A DNA stretch of 64,000 nt from Carettochelys insculpta (taxonomy: Eukaryota > Chordata > Testudines > Carettochelyidae). Positions 11,332 to 22,974 of this stretch are shown in pieces (positions within the stretch are counted from its first letter, which is position 1; every line of letters begins with the position of its first letter). The stretch covers positions 25,332,001 through 25,396,000 of the forward strand of contig NC_134152.1 in the NCBI RefSeq assembly GCF_033958435.1, read 5' to 3'. The notes below the pieces were generated by a model that was given only the letters and a program-made list of their open reading frames with translations, was not told where the DNA came from and made no database searches. The position numbers were made by a program, and so were the translations under genes.

Positions 11332-12789
11332 ATACAGTACTAGAATCTGCTTGTCTTTGCTCAGGTGTCCAGTGGGTGGGGAGGAACGAAGGAATATCTA
11401 TCTACACCATGCTGTTTAAATACAAGAGCCAGACAGACTTCTCACCGCGGTGCTCTACTCAACTCACTTACCAGCCATCAGAGCAGACCAAGCATTCAGG
11501 GAAAAGCATAGTGCACCCCATTAAGGTGGATAGCAGTAGGTGTATTTCTACTACACAATGGAGAGGTGAAGGTGCATTTTCTGTGGGCAGTGCGACTCTA
11601 CATTTTTCCCCACTACAAGGCTACATGCACAACCTGTTATGTGAAGAGAAAAAGGAAAGGTGACAGGAGAGACACACACATCCATCTGTAGGACAAATAT
11701 TTATCTGGCTCAATACTGCATTATTACTACTGCACAACAGTAAGCCTATTGTGCCCAGGAAATGCATTAGTAGCAAAAGAAACAGTGTGTGTTTATGATT
11801 ATTGCAACCAGGCCCTAAATATACCAGCTGAAATCAGGGTTGCATCATGGTAGGCACATATATAACTAATTTTACTTGAGCTACCTAAATATTTTCAAAC
11901 ACTTGAGCTGAACTGGTCTGTGCCTGTTCTACATGATTTCCAGTGAGAAAGGACAGAAATCAGAAGAGACAGCTATATACAGAGCATTATTTCAAATGAT
12001 AATAGGAAACACTTTACATAGAGAGAGAATTCAATTAATCTTAATAACAAGAAAGTCCATATTTCTCCCGACAGCACCTCAAATGGATAATACTCGACTC
12101 CTGTGGGCTTGGCTTCCTTCTACAAAGGCTGCGACATCTTGTTAGGAAATGAAAAGTACAAAGGAACTGAGGGTGACAGGTCACTAAGTACTTAGAAGCA
12201 TTACACAGAAATATTTCTACCCTATCCCTGAGCCCCTGACTCACAATATTACGGTAAAATCAGTGAATCATTTCAATGATTGCAGTCTTTGTGAGGGGAA
12301 AAACATGCTTTTTTTTCGGTCAAAGGTCACCCACCAACAGTTTATTTACCCTGGAGCATTCATTACACATGGAGGACCCAGAACAAAGCACAGTTGATGT
12401 TATCTTCTTTGGTTTCATAATACCCATGGAAACCCTTTTTTAAAAAGTTACTTAGATCATCAAAGACCTGGGAAGGGGAAAAAAGCATGTTCTTGAAATA
12501 ATTTTCACTTCGCATTTTCTAAGGTTCATGTTTGGTGCCTACCTCAGTATTATATCTTTGCATATTTCTTAGCAGCCTCCCAATATTTTTAATTTGTGAT
12601 AGAAAAAGGAAGGGAACAGCTGTTTTTCCTGTGGACCCAAAGAACTCAAAGGCTATAGGTAGGATGTATTTCTTCTTCTTCTTCTTATAGCAAGTGCCAA
12701 GAAAGACCAATTTCAACCCATTTTGCTAGGCATTGAACAAACATCTTACAGTTTCAAGAGACATGGGAGACTACAGAAGTATTATCTTC
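11332..12789. other. Intergenic DNA without a supported gene
   Basis: No gene or clear repeat end is seen. A short CTT-type microsatellite lies at 12670-12686. The 144-codon ORF at 11229-11663 overlaps the preceding transposon and shows no recognisable domain. Confidence 0.5.
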
Positions 12790-12890
12790 ATTTTATAAAC
12801 AGGCTGTGGAGAGATTAGGTGACTTGACCAGGATCCTACAAAAGTCTGTGGCAGAACCAGGGATTGAAGCAGATCTTCCAAATTCTAATC
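12790..12890 (-). repeat. MIR SINE remnant
   Basis: The reverse-complement MIR blocks appear in order: CATTTTATAAACAGGCTGTG, GAGAGATTAGGTGACTTGAC, then GGCAGAACCAGGGATTGAAG. Confidence 0.65.
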
Positions 12891-13723
12891 TCATGATTTA
12901 ACCATCCTTTACTACATCTGTTCTACAATGAAAACCATATACAGAGTTGCCTTGTAACAAACCGTACACTGTGTACAGATGTAACTGGGAAAATATGCAC
13001 AGACTTTATGCAGAAAGGCTCACGTGGAACACAATAATAACTCAAGATATAAAATAGTATTGGGATCTGGAATGTGATGACTCTCCCACTCCCTCCAAAA
13101 AATTCCACAGTGAAAGCCTGGGTGCATTGACAATAAAATGAACATTTCTAAACATAAACATTTTCTAAAACTCAAATCCCATTCACAGGAAGGCAAAGCC
13201 TAAGATATGGGCCTTGAACTTACTCCTGTTAAAATGCAGCAGCAACACATGCACTGAATGAATAAAAGCAGGGCCAGGCCACCTATAGGCGCATCTTAAC
13301 ACTGGCCATAATGGTTTAATATAGAGATCAAAGGAGAACACTTCTTACAAAATACCATGGACGCATAGGTTAGAATTCATGCCAGTAACAACTGTGTCTG
13401 GCTTAGAGTGGTATGAGGCTCTATCTGTTGGAACAATAGAAAGGAGAGGCTGAAGCAAAAGGCAGGAGGGAATACATCAGTAAGGAAACTGAAACTGAGT
13501 TAATTATTTTATGTGGGTTTGTTTTTTGCTCTTGTTTTGAGGCAGTTGAAGGGTGGGCATTGTGAATTGTTGCATTGCATTTAAAACAGTGTTTTTACTG
13601 GCATTCCTTTTTAGAGTAATGAGTGGGGGAAGGCAGGGATCATTTTGCTAACCTTCATTGCAGGTAGCTGGCTTCAAAATCCATTTTTCCAGATGGCTAG
13701 TGTGGACCACTGGTGGGCATTCA

Positions 13724-14056
13724 GGCTACATCTACACGACAGCCCTATTTTGAAATGGAATATTTATTTCTAAATGGATATTTCAAAATATCTCATTTTG
13801 AAATAACACAACCAAACACAAAATGCATTTCGAAAGAGCACGTAGTGCTAATTCAAAATAGTGCCGTTGGAGCCCATAATGGCATATTTTGAAATAGGTG
13901 GTATTCCTCAGGGAATGAGGTTCACTGCAATCGAAATAAAGCACCCATTATTTCAAACTTATTTCAATATAGCATGTGTGTCATTTAGACAATGGCAAAG
14001 CTATTTGGAAATAACTGCTGTTACTTTGAGATAACATGGCCACGTAGACATACTCC
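13724..14056. mobile_element. Degenerate miniature DNA transposon
   Basis: The left end is GGCTACATCTACACGACAGC and the decayed right end CACGTAGACATACTCC. The interior is rich in TATTTTGAAATA-like words, which also occur in the element at 16561-16835. It follows the same end-design as the 3-bp-TSD family but is more diverged, so it is an older insertion. Confidence 0.6.
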
Positions 14057-14300
14057 CAGGGGCCCATCAGGATAATCTCTGTTCCTGGCCAAGGGGAGCT
14101 GCCAGGACAGTGACTGAAAGTGTAGGAGCAACAGGGATGTGTTGGCTTATGATTCCCAAAGCTCCCCGTTGGTCGGGGATGGCAAACCACAGCCACTGGG
14201 AGCTGCAGGGTAGGGTGGGGGAGAAAGGGGGTCCCTGCAGATGGTCAACATCAGTAAAATGTCTTAGTGAGATTACCCTGACAGGGCCTGCAGCCTGCAG
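14057..14300. repeat. Fragment of a hAT-like dispersed repeat
   Basis: The CCCGTTGGTCGGGGATGGCA and CCACTGGGAGCTGCAGGG blocks recur in diverged form at 43330-43400 (CCCATTGGCCGGGAATGAAG). Both therefore derive from one dispersed family. The other copy ends in AGTTTGCTCACC, a hAT-like terminus, but here neither end is clear. Confidence 0.4.
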
Positions 14301-16077
14301 GCAAAAAGTTACACATGACTGGTATGGACTCAATGGAACTGACTACCCAGGGAGCTGATCAGAGAACAGAAAATACTAAACTATATAAAAAAATGTTGTT
14401 CTCGATATTTTGTTCTGATTAAAATTGCTTACCCAGTTCTACCAGTCAGTAACAACAGCTCTCCAACAGGAGGGGTGCTGTAGGACGCAACTCAGCAAAG
14501 CTGTGAAACATTAAGAGCACAGCTTCATTATTTTCCTTAATCTGTATCCATACATTCACTTTAAGACCCCAATCTTTCAAATGTAAGTGAACATAAGTAG
14601 TCTCACTTAATTTATTTGGACTACCACTCTGGTTAAAACAATATCAACACATGATACTAGTGTGATTGGGGATAAAGATAGAAGGACTGTGCCATTCCTT
14701 TTTGTGTTCTTGGCTGTGGCGCTCAGTATGACATTGTGGGTTCCTTTCAACGCAATAAAATATTTTTTACTGCTTCAGATTTTGCAGGTTGACTGAAAAT
14801 TCAGTCAACAAGATGATGACTGGATATCAAAAGTCAAAACATCCATGATGAACAAAAACTGCCAAGCAACAAAAGGGGAAATATACTTGTGGAAATATAG
14901 AGATTACTCAATTAACAAATAAACTCCCCTTCAATTAATTTTGTGTGTATATGTCTATATACTCTTATTTAACATAAGGGCACATTCTGGCCATATATAA
15001 ATGAATGTAGCTCCATTGACAATGTATGATTTAATTTGTCATTTATTGATCTACATTTTGTAATTTATATACATGTACACATATACTATTGCTTGAGTTT
15101 TGAATGTTAGCAGGAAGTCCACAAGGAATGCAATAGATATGATCTCACACCTTCTTATAGGAATCCATTTTAATATAGCAGCATGTAATTCTGATCATTC
15201 AAATTGTGTACACTATTATATCAGGCATGTCAGATAATTTGTTTTGACTGTTTAAAATAATCCTTTTTAAATAATAACATTTTTCATAACAATCTTCTGT
15301 GTGACAGCCTATTACTTAAGACGTGAAGTTTACAGACTTACTACTTTATCGCAATATACAAGATTACTGCTACAATAGAATGAATGGAGGAAATGTGTAT
15401 AGCTGAGTAGTCCAAATTGCTTTAGAAACAACAATAACAGTTCTTGTTCATATAGGGTCAGCCAGTGCTTTGTTTTGCTCAAGACAAGAATAAAACACTT
15501 TGGGCCACATCCTCAGCTGGTGTAATTAGACCATTTAAATCTCTGCAATTGTGACAGCTGTCATGTAAAAAACAAACAGCCAAAACAGTTCTGTTTCATT
15601 GACCCAGCCGAGCAAGTGGATTTTGGGGGTCCCATTTTCCATATTTGCACATATAGTCCAGGGTTGTACCAAACATTTGCACACATACGTACATTTGAAA
15701 TCAAACTATGCCACTGTTTGGTGATTTGGGCCCCTTGAAATCAATCAAAGTCAGTGATGTGTTCCCATGATGGGCTAAACTTTGCCTGGTATTGTGACAT
15801 CCAGGCAGGGCAGCCTTGCTTCACTTGTAACAATGAAAGCCTATCATATGTCACTCCTTTCATTACTATTTAGTTCAGGCTACCAGTTCAATGCACCTGC
15901 AATCAACCTTAGCAAAACCATTAGAGGGAAGGGATGACTAGCCAGGCATTGTATTTGATATTCTGGGAGATTTCGACATGATGGCAGAAAACAGAAAGCA
16001 TCTAATAAGATCCTATGCTAAAAGGCAACGAAAGCAACGTAATGTGTATTTTTGCTTTACTGACATTTGAAATCAGA
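14301..16077. other. Intergenic AT-rich DNA with nothing recognised
   Basis: I see no gene, RNA gene or repeat boundary. Only short ORFs are present, none longer than 82 codons. Confidence 0.5.
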
Positions 16078-16204
16078 TTTGAAGAAGTGGGTCTTCCCTC
16101 AAAAGCTCATTGCCTAATAAATAAATGTGTTAGTCTTAAGGTGCTGCAGGACTGCTTGTTTTCTGTGAAGCTACAGACTAACATGGCTACCCCACTGAAA
16201 GCTT
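16078..16204 (+). mobile_element. Penelope-like 3' terminus, nearly complete
   Basis: This is the sense orientation: GAAGAAGTGGGTCTTCCCTC, then AAAAGCTCATTGCCTAATAA, then GTGTTAGTCTTAAGGTGCTG, ending CAGACTAACATGGCTACCCC. It is a short copy holding only the terminal ~125 bp. The hammerhead-like core is degraded: stem II is interrupted and GAAA has become AAAA. Confidence 0.75.
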
Positions 16205-16367
16205 AAACATGTTTAAGTTTTAGAGTAGCACCCCAACGTGCAAGCCCCATTTTATGCCTGTTACCTGATGTTGTGTGTGTTAATAAGAATAGCCACAGGA
16301 ATGTACCTTCGGAGCCCAAAGGAAGAACTGGGTGAGCAGCCTGGTCTTTGGAAGAGGAAGCATCTGT

Positions 16368-16462
16368 TCATAGTATCATAACATACTAGAACTGGAAGGG
16401 ACCTTGAGAGGTCATCAAGATCAGTCCCCTGTCCTCACAGCAGGACCAAGCACCATCTAGAT
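16368..16462 (-). repeat. CR1 3' end (segment 1 of a split minus-strand copy)
   Basis: This is the reverse complement of the CR1 3' UTR: TCATAGTATCATA, then AACTGGAAGGGACCTTGAGA, then GTCATCAAGATC. It breaks at 16462, where a hAT-like element begins after the 8-bp target ATCTAGAT. The copy resumes at 17065 and again at about 20103. Confidence 0.85.
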
Positions 16463-17056
16463 CAGGAGTGAGCAACCTTTCCAGGGCGGAATCGAAACTT
16501 GACCTTTTGACCTCTATGTACGGTGCAAGCGCCAGTAATACTATTTAAAGTCATTGGAGGTATCCTGAAATAGCTACTCCATGTCTTTGACACACACACG
16601 TCATTTCAAAATGGTTTTCTAAATACAGGGCAAGCTATTTTGGCATCCCTGTACTCCACATGGCAGGAATAAGGGATGTTTTGAAATAGTGCTTTATTTC
16701 AAAATTTGGCACTGCTTAGGCAGCACCAAATGCCGAAATAACCTATTTTGAAATAAACTGGAAATAAGCTGCACAATTTGCAGAGAACGAATTGCACAGC
16801 TTACTTCAAGTTTAGGTTGCCGTGCAGATGTAGCCTAATAGTCCTGCTTACCACAGCTTCATTAATAAATAAACTAAGATGCAGAGCTTTAGATGGTGAT
16901 TGGTAGCATTAGCTGGTCTTTTGTTAATCCACAGGTGGCATGGCTTTGAGCAAGCTCCCGGCTGCATGGGGGACGAGGGCTGGGCTGAGTTCCCACCTTT
17001 CGTGCTGATGAAAATAGGCTCAGTTCTGGGACGTGTGCCGGGGGTTGCTGACCTTG
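16463..17056. mobile_element. hAT-like non-autonomous element with 8-bp TSD
   Basis: The ends are CAGGAGTGAGCAACC on the left and GGTTGCTGACCTTG on the right, an imperfect inverted repeat starting with CA. The flanks are a perfect 8-bp direct repeat, ATCTAGAT, at 16455-16462 and 17057-17064. An 8-bp TSD with CA..TG ends is the hallmark of hAT transposons. It interrupts a minus-strand CR1 and contains an older-looking miniature element at about 16561-16835. No transposase reading frame is present. Confidence 0.8.
16561..16835. mobile_element. Degenerate miniature element inside the hAT-like element
   Basis: The right end GTGCAGATGTAGCC matches the GTGTAGACATAGCC terminal motif. The interior is full of ATTTTGAAATAA words, as in the element at 13724-14056. 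The left end is poorly defined, so the start is approximate. Confidence 0.45.
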
Positions 17057-17064
17057 ATCTAGAT

Positions 17065-17100
17065 CATCGCTGGTAGATGTTTATCTAACCTGCTCTTAAC
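17065..17100 (-). repeat. CR1 (segment 2 of the split minus-strand copy)
   Basis: GGTAGATGTTTATCTAACCT followed by GCTCTTAACTA is the continuation of the minus-strand CR1 from 16462. It is cut at about 17100 by a plus-strand CR1 insertion. Confidence 0.7.
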
Positions 17101-20100
17101 TAGGTTCAATGGGGATGGGTGACCAAAGCCCACAGGTTAGTAAAAAACCTGGAGACCTGGGAGTTGGGTTGGAAATGGGAGGGAGCATGGGCTATAAGAG
17201 CAGAGAAAAAAGAGGGACTAGGCAGAACTGGGGGGCAAAGCAAATCAATATCTTAGATGCCTATATACAAATGGAAGAAGTGTGGGTAATACGCAGGAAG
17301 AACTTGAATTCCTCATAAACAAACACAACTGTGGTATAATTGGTATCACAGAAACATGGTGGGATAATATGCGTGATTGGGATATTAGTATAGAAGGGTA
17401 CAACTTTACTCAGGAAGGATAGGCATGGTAAACAGGGAGGAGGTGTTGCCTTGTATACCAAAAATGTGCACACCTGTACTGAGGTGGAGATAGATGCAGG
17501 CAACAGACATGTTGAGAGTCTCTGGGTTAAAAGTGGTTAAAAAACAAAGGTGATGTCATGAAAGAGATCTACTACAGACCACCTAGCCAAGTAGAAGAGG
17601 TGGCTGAGACTTTCTCTAAACAATTAACAAAATCTTCTAGAACACAGGACTTGGTGGTGATGGGGGACTTCAACTATCCAGATTTATGTTGGGAAATTAA
17701 CACAGCGAGGCACAGACTATCCAGAAAGTTCTTGGACTGCATGGATGACAATTTTTTATTTCAGAAGGTGGAAAAAGCTACTAGGGTAAGCAGTTCTAGT
17801 ATTTGATTTTAACAAATAAGGAAGAACTCACTGAGAATTTGAAAGTGAAAGGTAGTTTGGGAGAAAGTGACCATGACATCATAGAGTTCATGATTCCAAG
17901 CAATAGTGAAAGGGAGAACAGCAAAACAGAGAAAATGGGTTTTAGGGAAGCAAATTTTGGTAAACTCAGAGAACTGGTAGGTAAGGTCCCATGGTAAGCA
18001 AGATTAAGAGAAAAAAGAACGGAGGAGAGTTGGCTGTTTTTCAAAGGGACATTATTAAGGGCCCAAAAGCAAACTATACCGCTGCATAGGAAAGCTAGAA
18101 AGTATGGTAGAAGACCGCTTTGGCTTAGCCAGGAGATCTTGCATGATCTCCAAATCAAAAAGTAGTTGTATAAAAAGTGGAAAGTAGGAGAAATTACAAA
18201 AGATGAATATAAGCAAAAAATGTGTGTATGCAGCAGCAAGATTAGAAAGGGCAAGGTACAGAATGAGCTGAAGTTAGCGAGAGACACAAAAGGTAACAAG
18301 AATTCATTCTATAAATATATTACAAGCAAGAGGAAGACCAGGGACAGGGTAGGCCCACTACTCAGTGAGGAAGGAGAAACAACACCAGGAAACTTGGAAA
18401 TGGCAAAGGTGCTTAATGACTTCTTTGTTCCAGTCTTCACCTAGAAGGCTGATGCAGAAACACCTAACATAATGCATGCTAGTGGGAAGAGTGTAGGTTT
18501 ACAGGGTAAAATACATAAAGAACAAGTTTAAAATGACTTAGAAAAATTAGATGTCTTCAAGTCACCAGGGCCTGATGAATGCATCCTAGAATACTTAAGG
18601 AGCTGATAAAGGAGGTTTCTGAACCTTTAGCTGTCATCTTTGAAATGTCCTGGAAGTCAAGAGAGATTCCAGAAGACTGGAAAGGGGCCAACATAGTGCC
18701 CATCTATAAAAAGAGAAAAAAGAACAACCCAGGAAACTACAGACCAATCAGTTTAACTTCTGTGCCGGGAAAGATAATGGAGCAAATAATGGAGGAATTC
18801 ATCTGCAAATATTTGGATGAAAATAAGGTGATAGGTAACAGCCAGCATGGATTTGTAAAGAACAAATCATGCCAGACCAATCTGATAGCTTTTTTTTGAC
18901 AGGATAACAAATATCGTGGATAAGGGAGAGGCGGTGGATGTGGTACACCTAGACTTTGGAGAGGCATTTGACACACTCTCACATGATCTTCTTATCAATA
19001 AACTAATCAAATACAACTTCGATGTGGCCACTATAGGGTGGGTGCATAACTGGCTGAATAGCCATTCTCAGAGAGTAGTTATTAATGGTTTGCCGTCACA
19101 CTGGAAGGGAATAACAAGTGGAGTTCCACAGGGATCTGTTTTGGGAACAGTTCTATTCAGTATCTTCATCAACAATTTAGATATTGGCATAGAGAGTACG
19201 CTTATTATGTTTGCAGATGATACCAAGCTCAGAGGGGTTGCAATTGCTTTGAAGGATAGGCTCATAATTCAGAATGATCTGGACAAACTGGAGAAATGGT
19301 CTGAGGTAAACAGGATGAAGTTTAAAAAGGAGAAATGCAAAGTATTCCACTTAGGAAAAAACAATCAGCTTCATACATATAGAATGGGAAGAGGTCTAGG
19401 AAGGAGTACTGCAGAAAGGATCTTAGGGGTCATAGTGGACAACAAGCTAAATATGAGTCAATAGTGTGATGCTGTTGCCAAAAAATGAGATATGATTCTG
19501 AGATTTATTAACAGGAGTGTTGTGAACAAGAAGACACAAGAGGTCATTCTTCTGCTCTACTCAGTGCACATTAGGCCTCAATTGGAGTATTGTGTCCAGT
19601 TCTGGGCACCACATTTCAAGAAAGATGTGGAGAAATTGGAAAAGGTCCAAAGAAGAGCACCAAGAATGATTAAAAGTCAAGAGAACATGAGCTATGAGGG
19701 GAGACTGAAAGAACTGGTCTTGTTTAGCTTAGAAAAGAGAAGACTTAGAGGGGACATGATAGTGGTTTTCAGGTACCTCAAAGAGGGTTACAAGGAGGAG
19801 GGAGAAAAATTGTTCTCGTTGGCCTCTGAGGATAAGACCAGGAGCAATGGGCTTAAACTGCTGCAAGGGAGGTTTAGATTAGACATTAGGAAACATTTCT
19901 TAATTATCAGGGTGGTTAAATACTGGAATAAGTTATCTATAGAGGTTGTGGAATCTGTACTGCTGGAGATATTTAAGAGCAGGTTAGAACAGAAACCTAT
20001 TGGAGATGATCTAGATGGTGTTAGGTCCCGCCAAGAGGGTAGGGAACTGGACTCGATGACCTCTTGAGGTCCCTTCCAGTTCTAGTGTTCTATGATTCCA

Positions 20101-20102
20101 TG
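17101..20102 (+). pseudogene. CR1 LINE, 3 kb, defective ORF2 (endonuclease and reverse transcriptase)
   Basis: The copy spans the endonuclease-RT polyprotein of a CR1 retrotransposon, which nicks DNA and copies its own RNA at the target. Endonuclease blocks include the GITETWWDN region (about 17339-17370), [14 protein letters not shown] (about 17652-17695) and [10 protein letters not shown] (about 17860-17890). RT blocks include NYRPISLTSVPGKIMEQIM (about 18735-18790), QHGFVKNKSCQTNL, a DFGEAFDTLSHDLL variant (18952-18993), SGVPQGSVLG and the catalytic FADDTKL at about 19210-19230. Several frameshifts and stops spread the frame over at least three phases, so it is inactive. ORF1 is absent. 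It ends in the CR1 3' UTR with TTCTATGATTCCATGA. It sits inside a minus-strand CR1. Confidence 0.93.
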
Positions 20103-20490
20103 ACTAAATATCTCCAATGACGAAGATTCCGCGGCCTCCCTAGAAAATTTAATCCAGTATTTAACCACTCTGACTGTTAGGAATTTTTTTCCTTGTGTCC
20201 AACCTAAACCTCCCTTGCTGCAATGTAAGGCTATTGCTTCTTGTCCTACCATCAGAGGTCAAGGAGAACATTTTATTTCCCTCCTCCTTGCAATACCCTT
20301 TAAGAGACTTAAAAACTGCTATTGTGTCCCCTCTTAGTCTTCTTTTTTTCCAAACTAAACAAACCCAATTCCTTCAGTCTTCCCCATAGGTCATGTTTTC
20401 TTAGACCTTTAATCATTTTTGTTGCTCCAGTTTCTCCACTTCTTTCTTGAAATGTAGTGCCCAGAACGGGACACAATACTCCAACTGAAC
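20103..20490 (-). repeat. CR1 (segment 3 of the split minus-strand copy)
   Basis: It resumes with AAATATCTCCAATGACGAAG and runs antisense through the CR1 RT C-terminus, where the complement encodes the 'ekLEKqqk' and 'VQFWA'-like blocks (GTGCCCAGAACGGGACACAA at about 20458-20477). The tetranucleotide ACTA occurs on both sides of the inserted CR1 (about 17097-17100 and 20103-20106), a plausible short target duplication. Confidence 0.82.
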
Positions 20491-21050
20491 AAGCAGCATT
20501 GGATCAGCAGAACTTTCAGCATCAGAAGGTACTTCCTTGCAACAAGTTTATTTTCCAGTTTGCAAAAAAAAAAAAAAAAAAAATCCTGGATGGAAATTTT
20601 TCAATCAACCGTCATTGACAATCTGTTCTACTGTGTTTGGGTTTTACATAGCAGTCTTTTAAAGAAGCCAGCAGAAAACAAAACAGGTTTGCTCCTCAAA
20701 GGTATTCATGCACCTAACTCCTGTTTAAACCAAAGGGAATTAGGAGCCTGAATAACTTTGAGGGTCTGAACCTTAGTGACTCAGTACATGTTACTCTCAA
20801 AAAAGCCTGTGCTTAATTAACTTACCAAAGTAAACAATCATATATTGCAGCCATTCTCATTGCTTGGTAATGCAAGCAGTTAAGTGGGATAGATCAAGAT
20901 ACTCCTTAGACTTTATCAGCAACTCAGAACAAAAAAAAAGAGGACAAAATGCCCTGACTTGTGTAGATGATGCCCCCTGAATTTCAGTGTGCTTCCATGG
21001 TAGAGTAAAACCAAAGACAGAGTATTTTAAGTAAAAGATGCTCAGTGTTA
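20491..21050. other. Intergenic DNA with a poly-A tract
   Basis: A 19-bp A-run lies at about 20564-20582. It is not attached to a recognisable SINE or processed transcript. Nothing else is recognised. Confidence 0.5.
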
Positions 21051-21051
21051 C

Positions 21052-21130
21052 ACATCTCATAGAACTGGAAGGGACCTTGGAAGGCCATCAAGTCCAGTGC
21101 CCTGCCCTCTTGGCAGGACCAAGCATTCAT
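21052..21130 (-). repeat. CR1 3' end fragment
   Basis: CATCTCATAGAACTGGAAGG, then GACCTTGGAAGGCCATCAAG, then CCCTGCCCTCTTGGCAGGAC is the antisense CR1 3' UTR. It is strongly 5'-truncated. Confidence 0.85.
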
Positions 21131-21258
21131 GGCATGTGATACAAAACATATCCTATGCAAATCAATTGCATATTGTGATGACAGCAATTTTGGGTGACAT
21201 TTCAATAAAGCCAAACAATACTTCAGCAAAGACAGAGGACTTGCATTATTGCAATAGC

Positions 21259-21584
21259 TCTGGGGTGAGCAAAGTATTTTTTATGTTGGGCCCCACTTTT
21301 CATCCCTGCAATTAGCAGGGGCCCCCCAACCTGTCTAACATAAGCCAAAGTGATGAAAACTTCAGTTAGGTTCATATAAAAAAAGAAAACCCTTTTGGCA
21401 AATGTAAGAAAAAAAAAGTGTAGAATGTAAAAACTTTATTAATTGGTATATAAATGTGGATAAAACCAGTAACATATTTCAACATTTTTAATTAACTGGA
21501 TGAAACCCAGCAGTCAATCATGCTGTGCCCCCCTTACGAAATTTCATGCCCTCCCCCAAGTCCTGCCCACCACTTTGTGCATCC
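21259..21584. mobile_element. hAT-like dispersed element
   Basis: The left end GGGGTGAGCAAAGTATTTT and the right end CACTTTGTGCATCCTCA form an imperfect inverted repeat. The interior begins GTTGGGCCCCAC and ends with GTGCCCCCCTTACG-like wording. A related AGTTTGCTCACC end is seen near 43775. No 8-bp duplication could be confirmed. Confidence 0.5.
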
Positions 21585-21999
21585 TCACATTAGCCAATAA
21601 AGAAAGAAATAAGTCAAATGAAGATAATGGAAGGATGGAAAGGGACTTCAGTTAATTGAAATTATCTTCATGCAATAATGTGTTAATGTCACAATATTCC
21701 ATTAACTGCTCGTTATTTCCTTGTTTACATAAGGCTAGGAATTATCCGGGGTAATGTTCCTCCAACAAGCAGCACAGCAGAAATGAAGAGCTTCTGGCCC
21801 TGTACTAAAGTTCCAGCTGCAGTCTCAGAGTTTAGCTAAAGGGAAACATTTACATTTTTTTACTGCGCTCTACTCTTTAAAAAAAAAAAGAATCAAGCAA
21901 CCCCACAGCAAACTATCCTAACAATTTTTTTATCTAAGCTGGGTAGCATTAGACTTGCCCCTATAGTGACTCAGAAAGTTCCCATCATGATTTGATAGA

Positions 22000-22331
22000 C
22001 TAGCACGGCTTCCTCTCTGTTACGATTTAAACCATGTGTTAATGTGCCGAATTTGAATATAAAAGCCGGGGCTTGTCTGCATACTTGGCTCAGTCTAATT
22101 CTTGACCTTCCTCCCCACCCCTCCACTCTCTGATTTGCTCACCTTGATTATCTTTTTCTGATTTGTCCTCCTTGCTTACTGTTTTTGGTTCTCTGTGCCT
22201 TAAATATTGAGTCTGTTCTGGTCTGGCTATGGTCTGAAGAAGTGGGTCTGTCCCACGAAAGCTCACCTAATAAACTATTTTGCTAGTCTTCAAAGTGCTA
22301 CTTGACTGCTTTTTGTTTTGATATCATTAAC
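22000..22331 (+). mobile_element. Penelope-like terminal repeat, apparently circularly permuted
   Basis: Positions 22000-22033 carry the extreme 3' block of the PLE terminus (ATAGACTAGCACGGCTTCCT). From 22038 onward comes upstream UTR sequence, then CTGAAGAAGTGGGTCTGTCC at 22234, CCACGAAAGCTCACC, GCTAGTCTTCAAAGTGCTAC and finally GCTTTTTGTTTTGATA. The copy ends exactly where the 3' block should follow, and that block is found instead at the left edge. This order is what a unit in tandem, or a circular template, would give. The hammerhead-like core is at 22234-22260. Confidence 0.65.
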
Positions 22332-22974
22332 AGACTTTGAGTATTAGTATCTAACACTGTACTGACAAAAGAGACGGGGACAGAACCATAATTCAGAGAG
22401 TCATAACTCCCCACTTGGTCTGCTCCTGAGGAAACACAACTAAGGGCTGTCCCTTACTCAGACCAAAAGCCATGATTTAACATTTGCTAAATAATCCATT
22501 GGCTGATCCAGCTCCTCATCAGCTGTTTATTTAGTAGATAACCATTTTGGTTACCTACTAAATTATCAATCAACAGCAGCCATCCACCTTGAAAGATGTA
22601 GGTGTAAGCACCAAAGGAGTTCAGCGATAGTGTGCCATGCTGCAGTATCCTGAGTGGCTAAAACATCAATTCCCAAACAACAGACCTTACCACAGATACT
22701 ATGGGCATAAGGCACAGAGCCATAGGATGCAGCCAGCTCATGACAAATGTATGAGACCTGCAGTGCCTTCCTCTTTGCTTTTCTCCCTCTCAACTGCCTC
22801 TCTTCAGCTGTTTCACTCCCTAGTGCAACATAGCCTTTCAGTGTGGCCTATTGGTAGATGCGCCTTCCCAGATTATGATAACCAGTTTTTTAAGTACTTA
22901 TTGCAAATGTTCTTGAACTGGAGCCTAGCTTGGCTTATTGACCTTGGAACGTCCTGATGTTCTCTGCATAAGAA

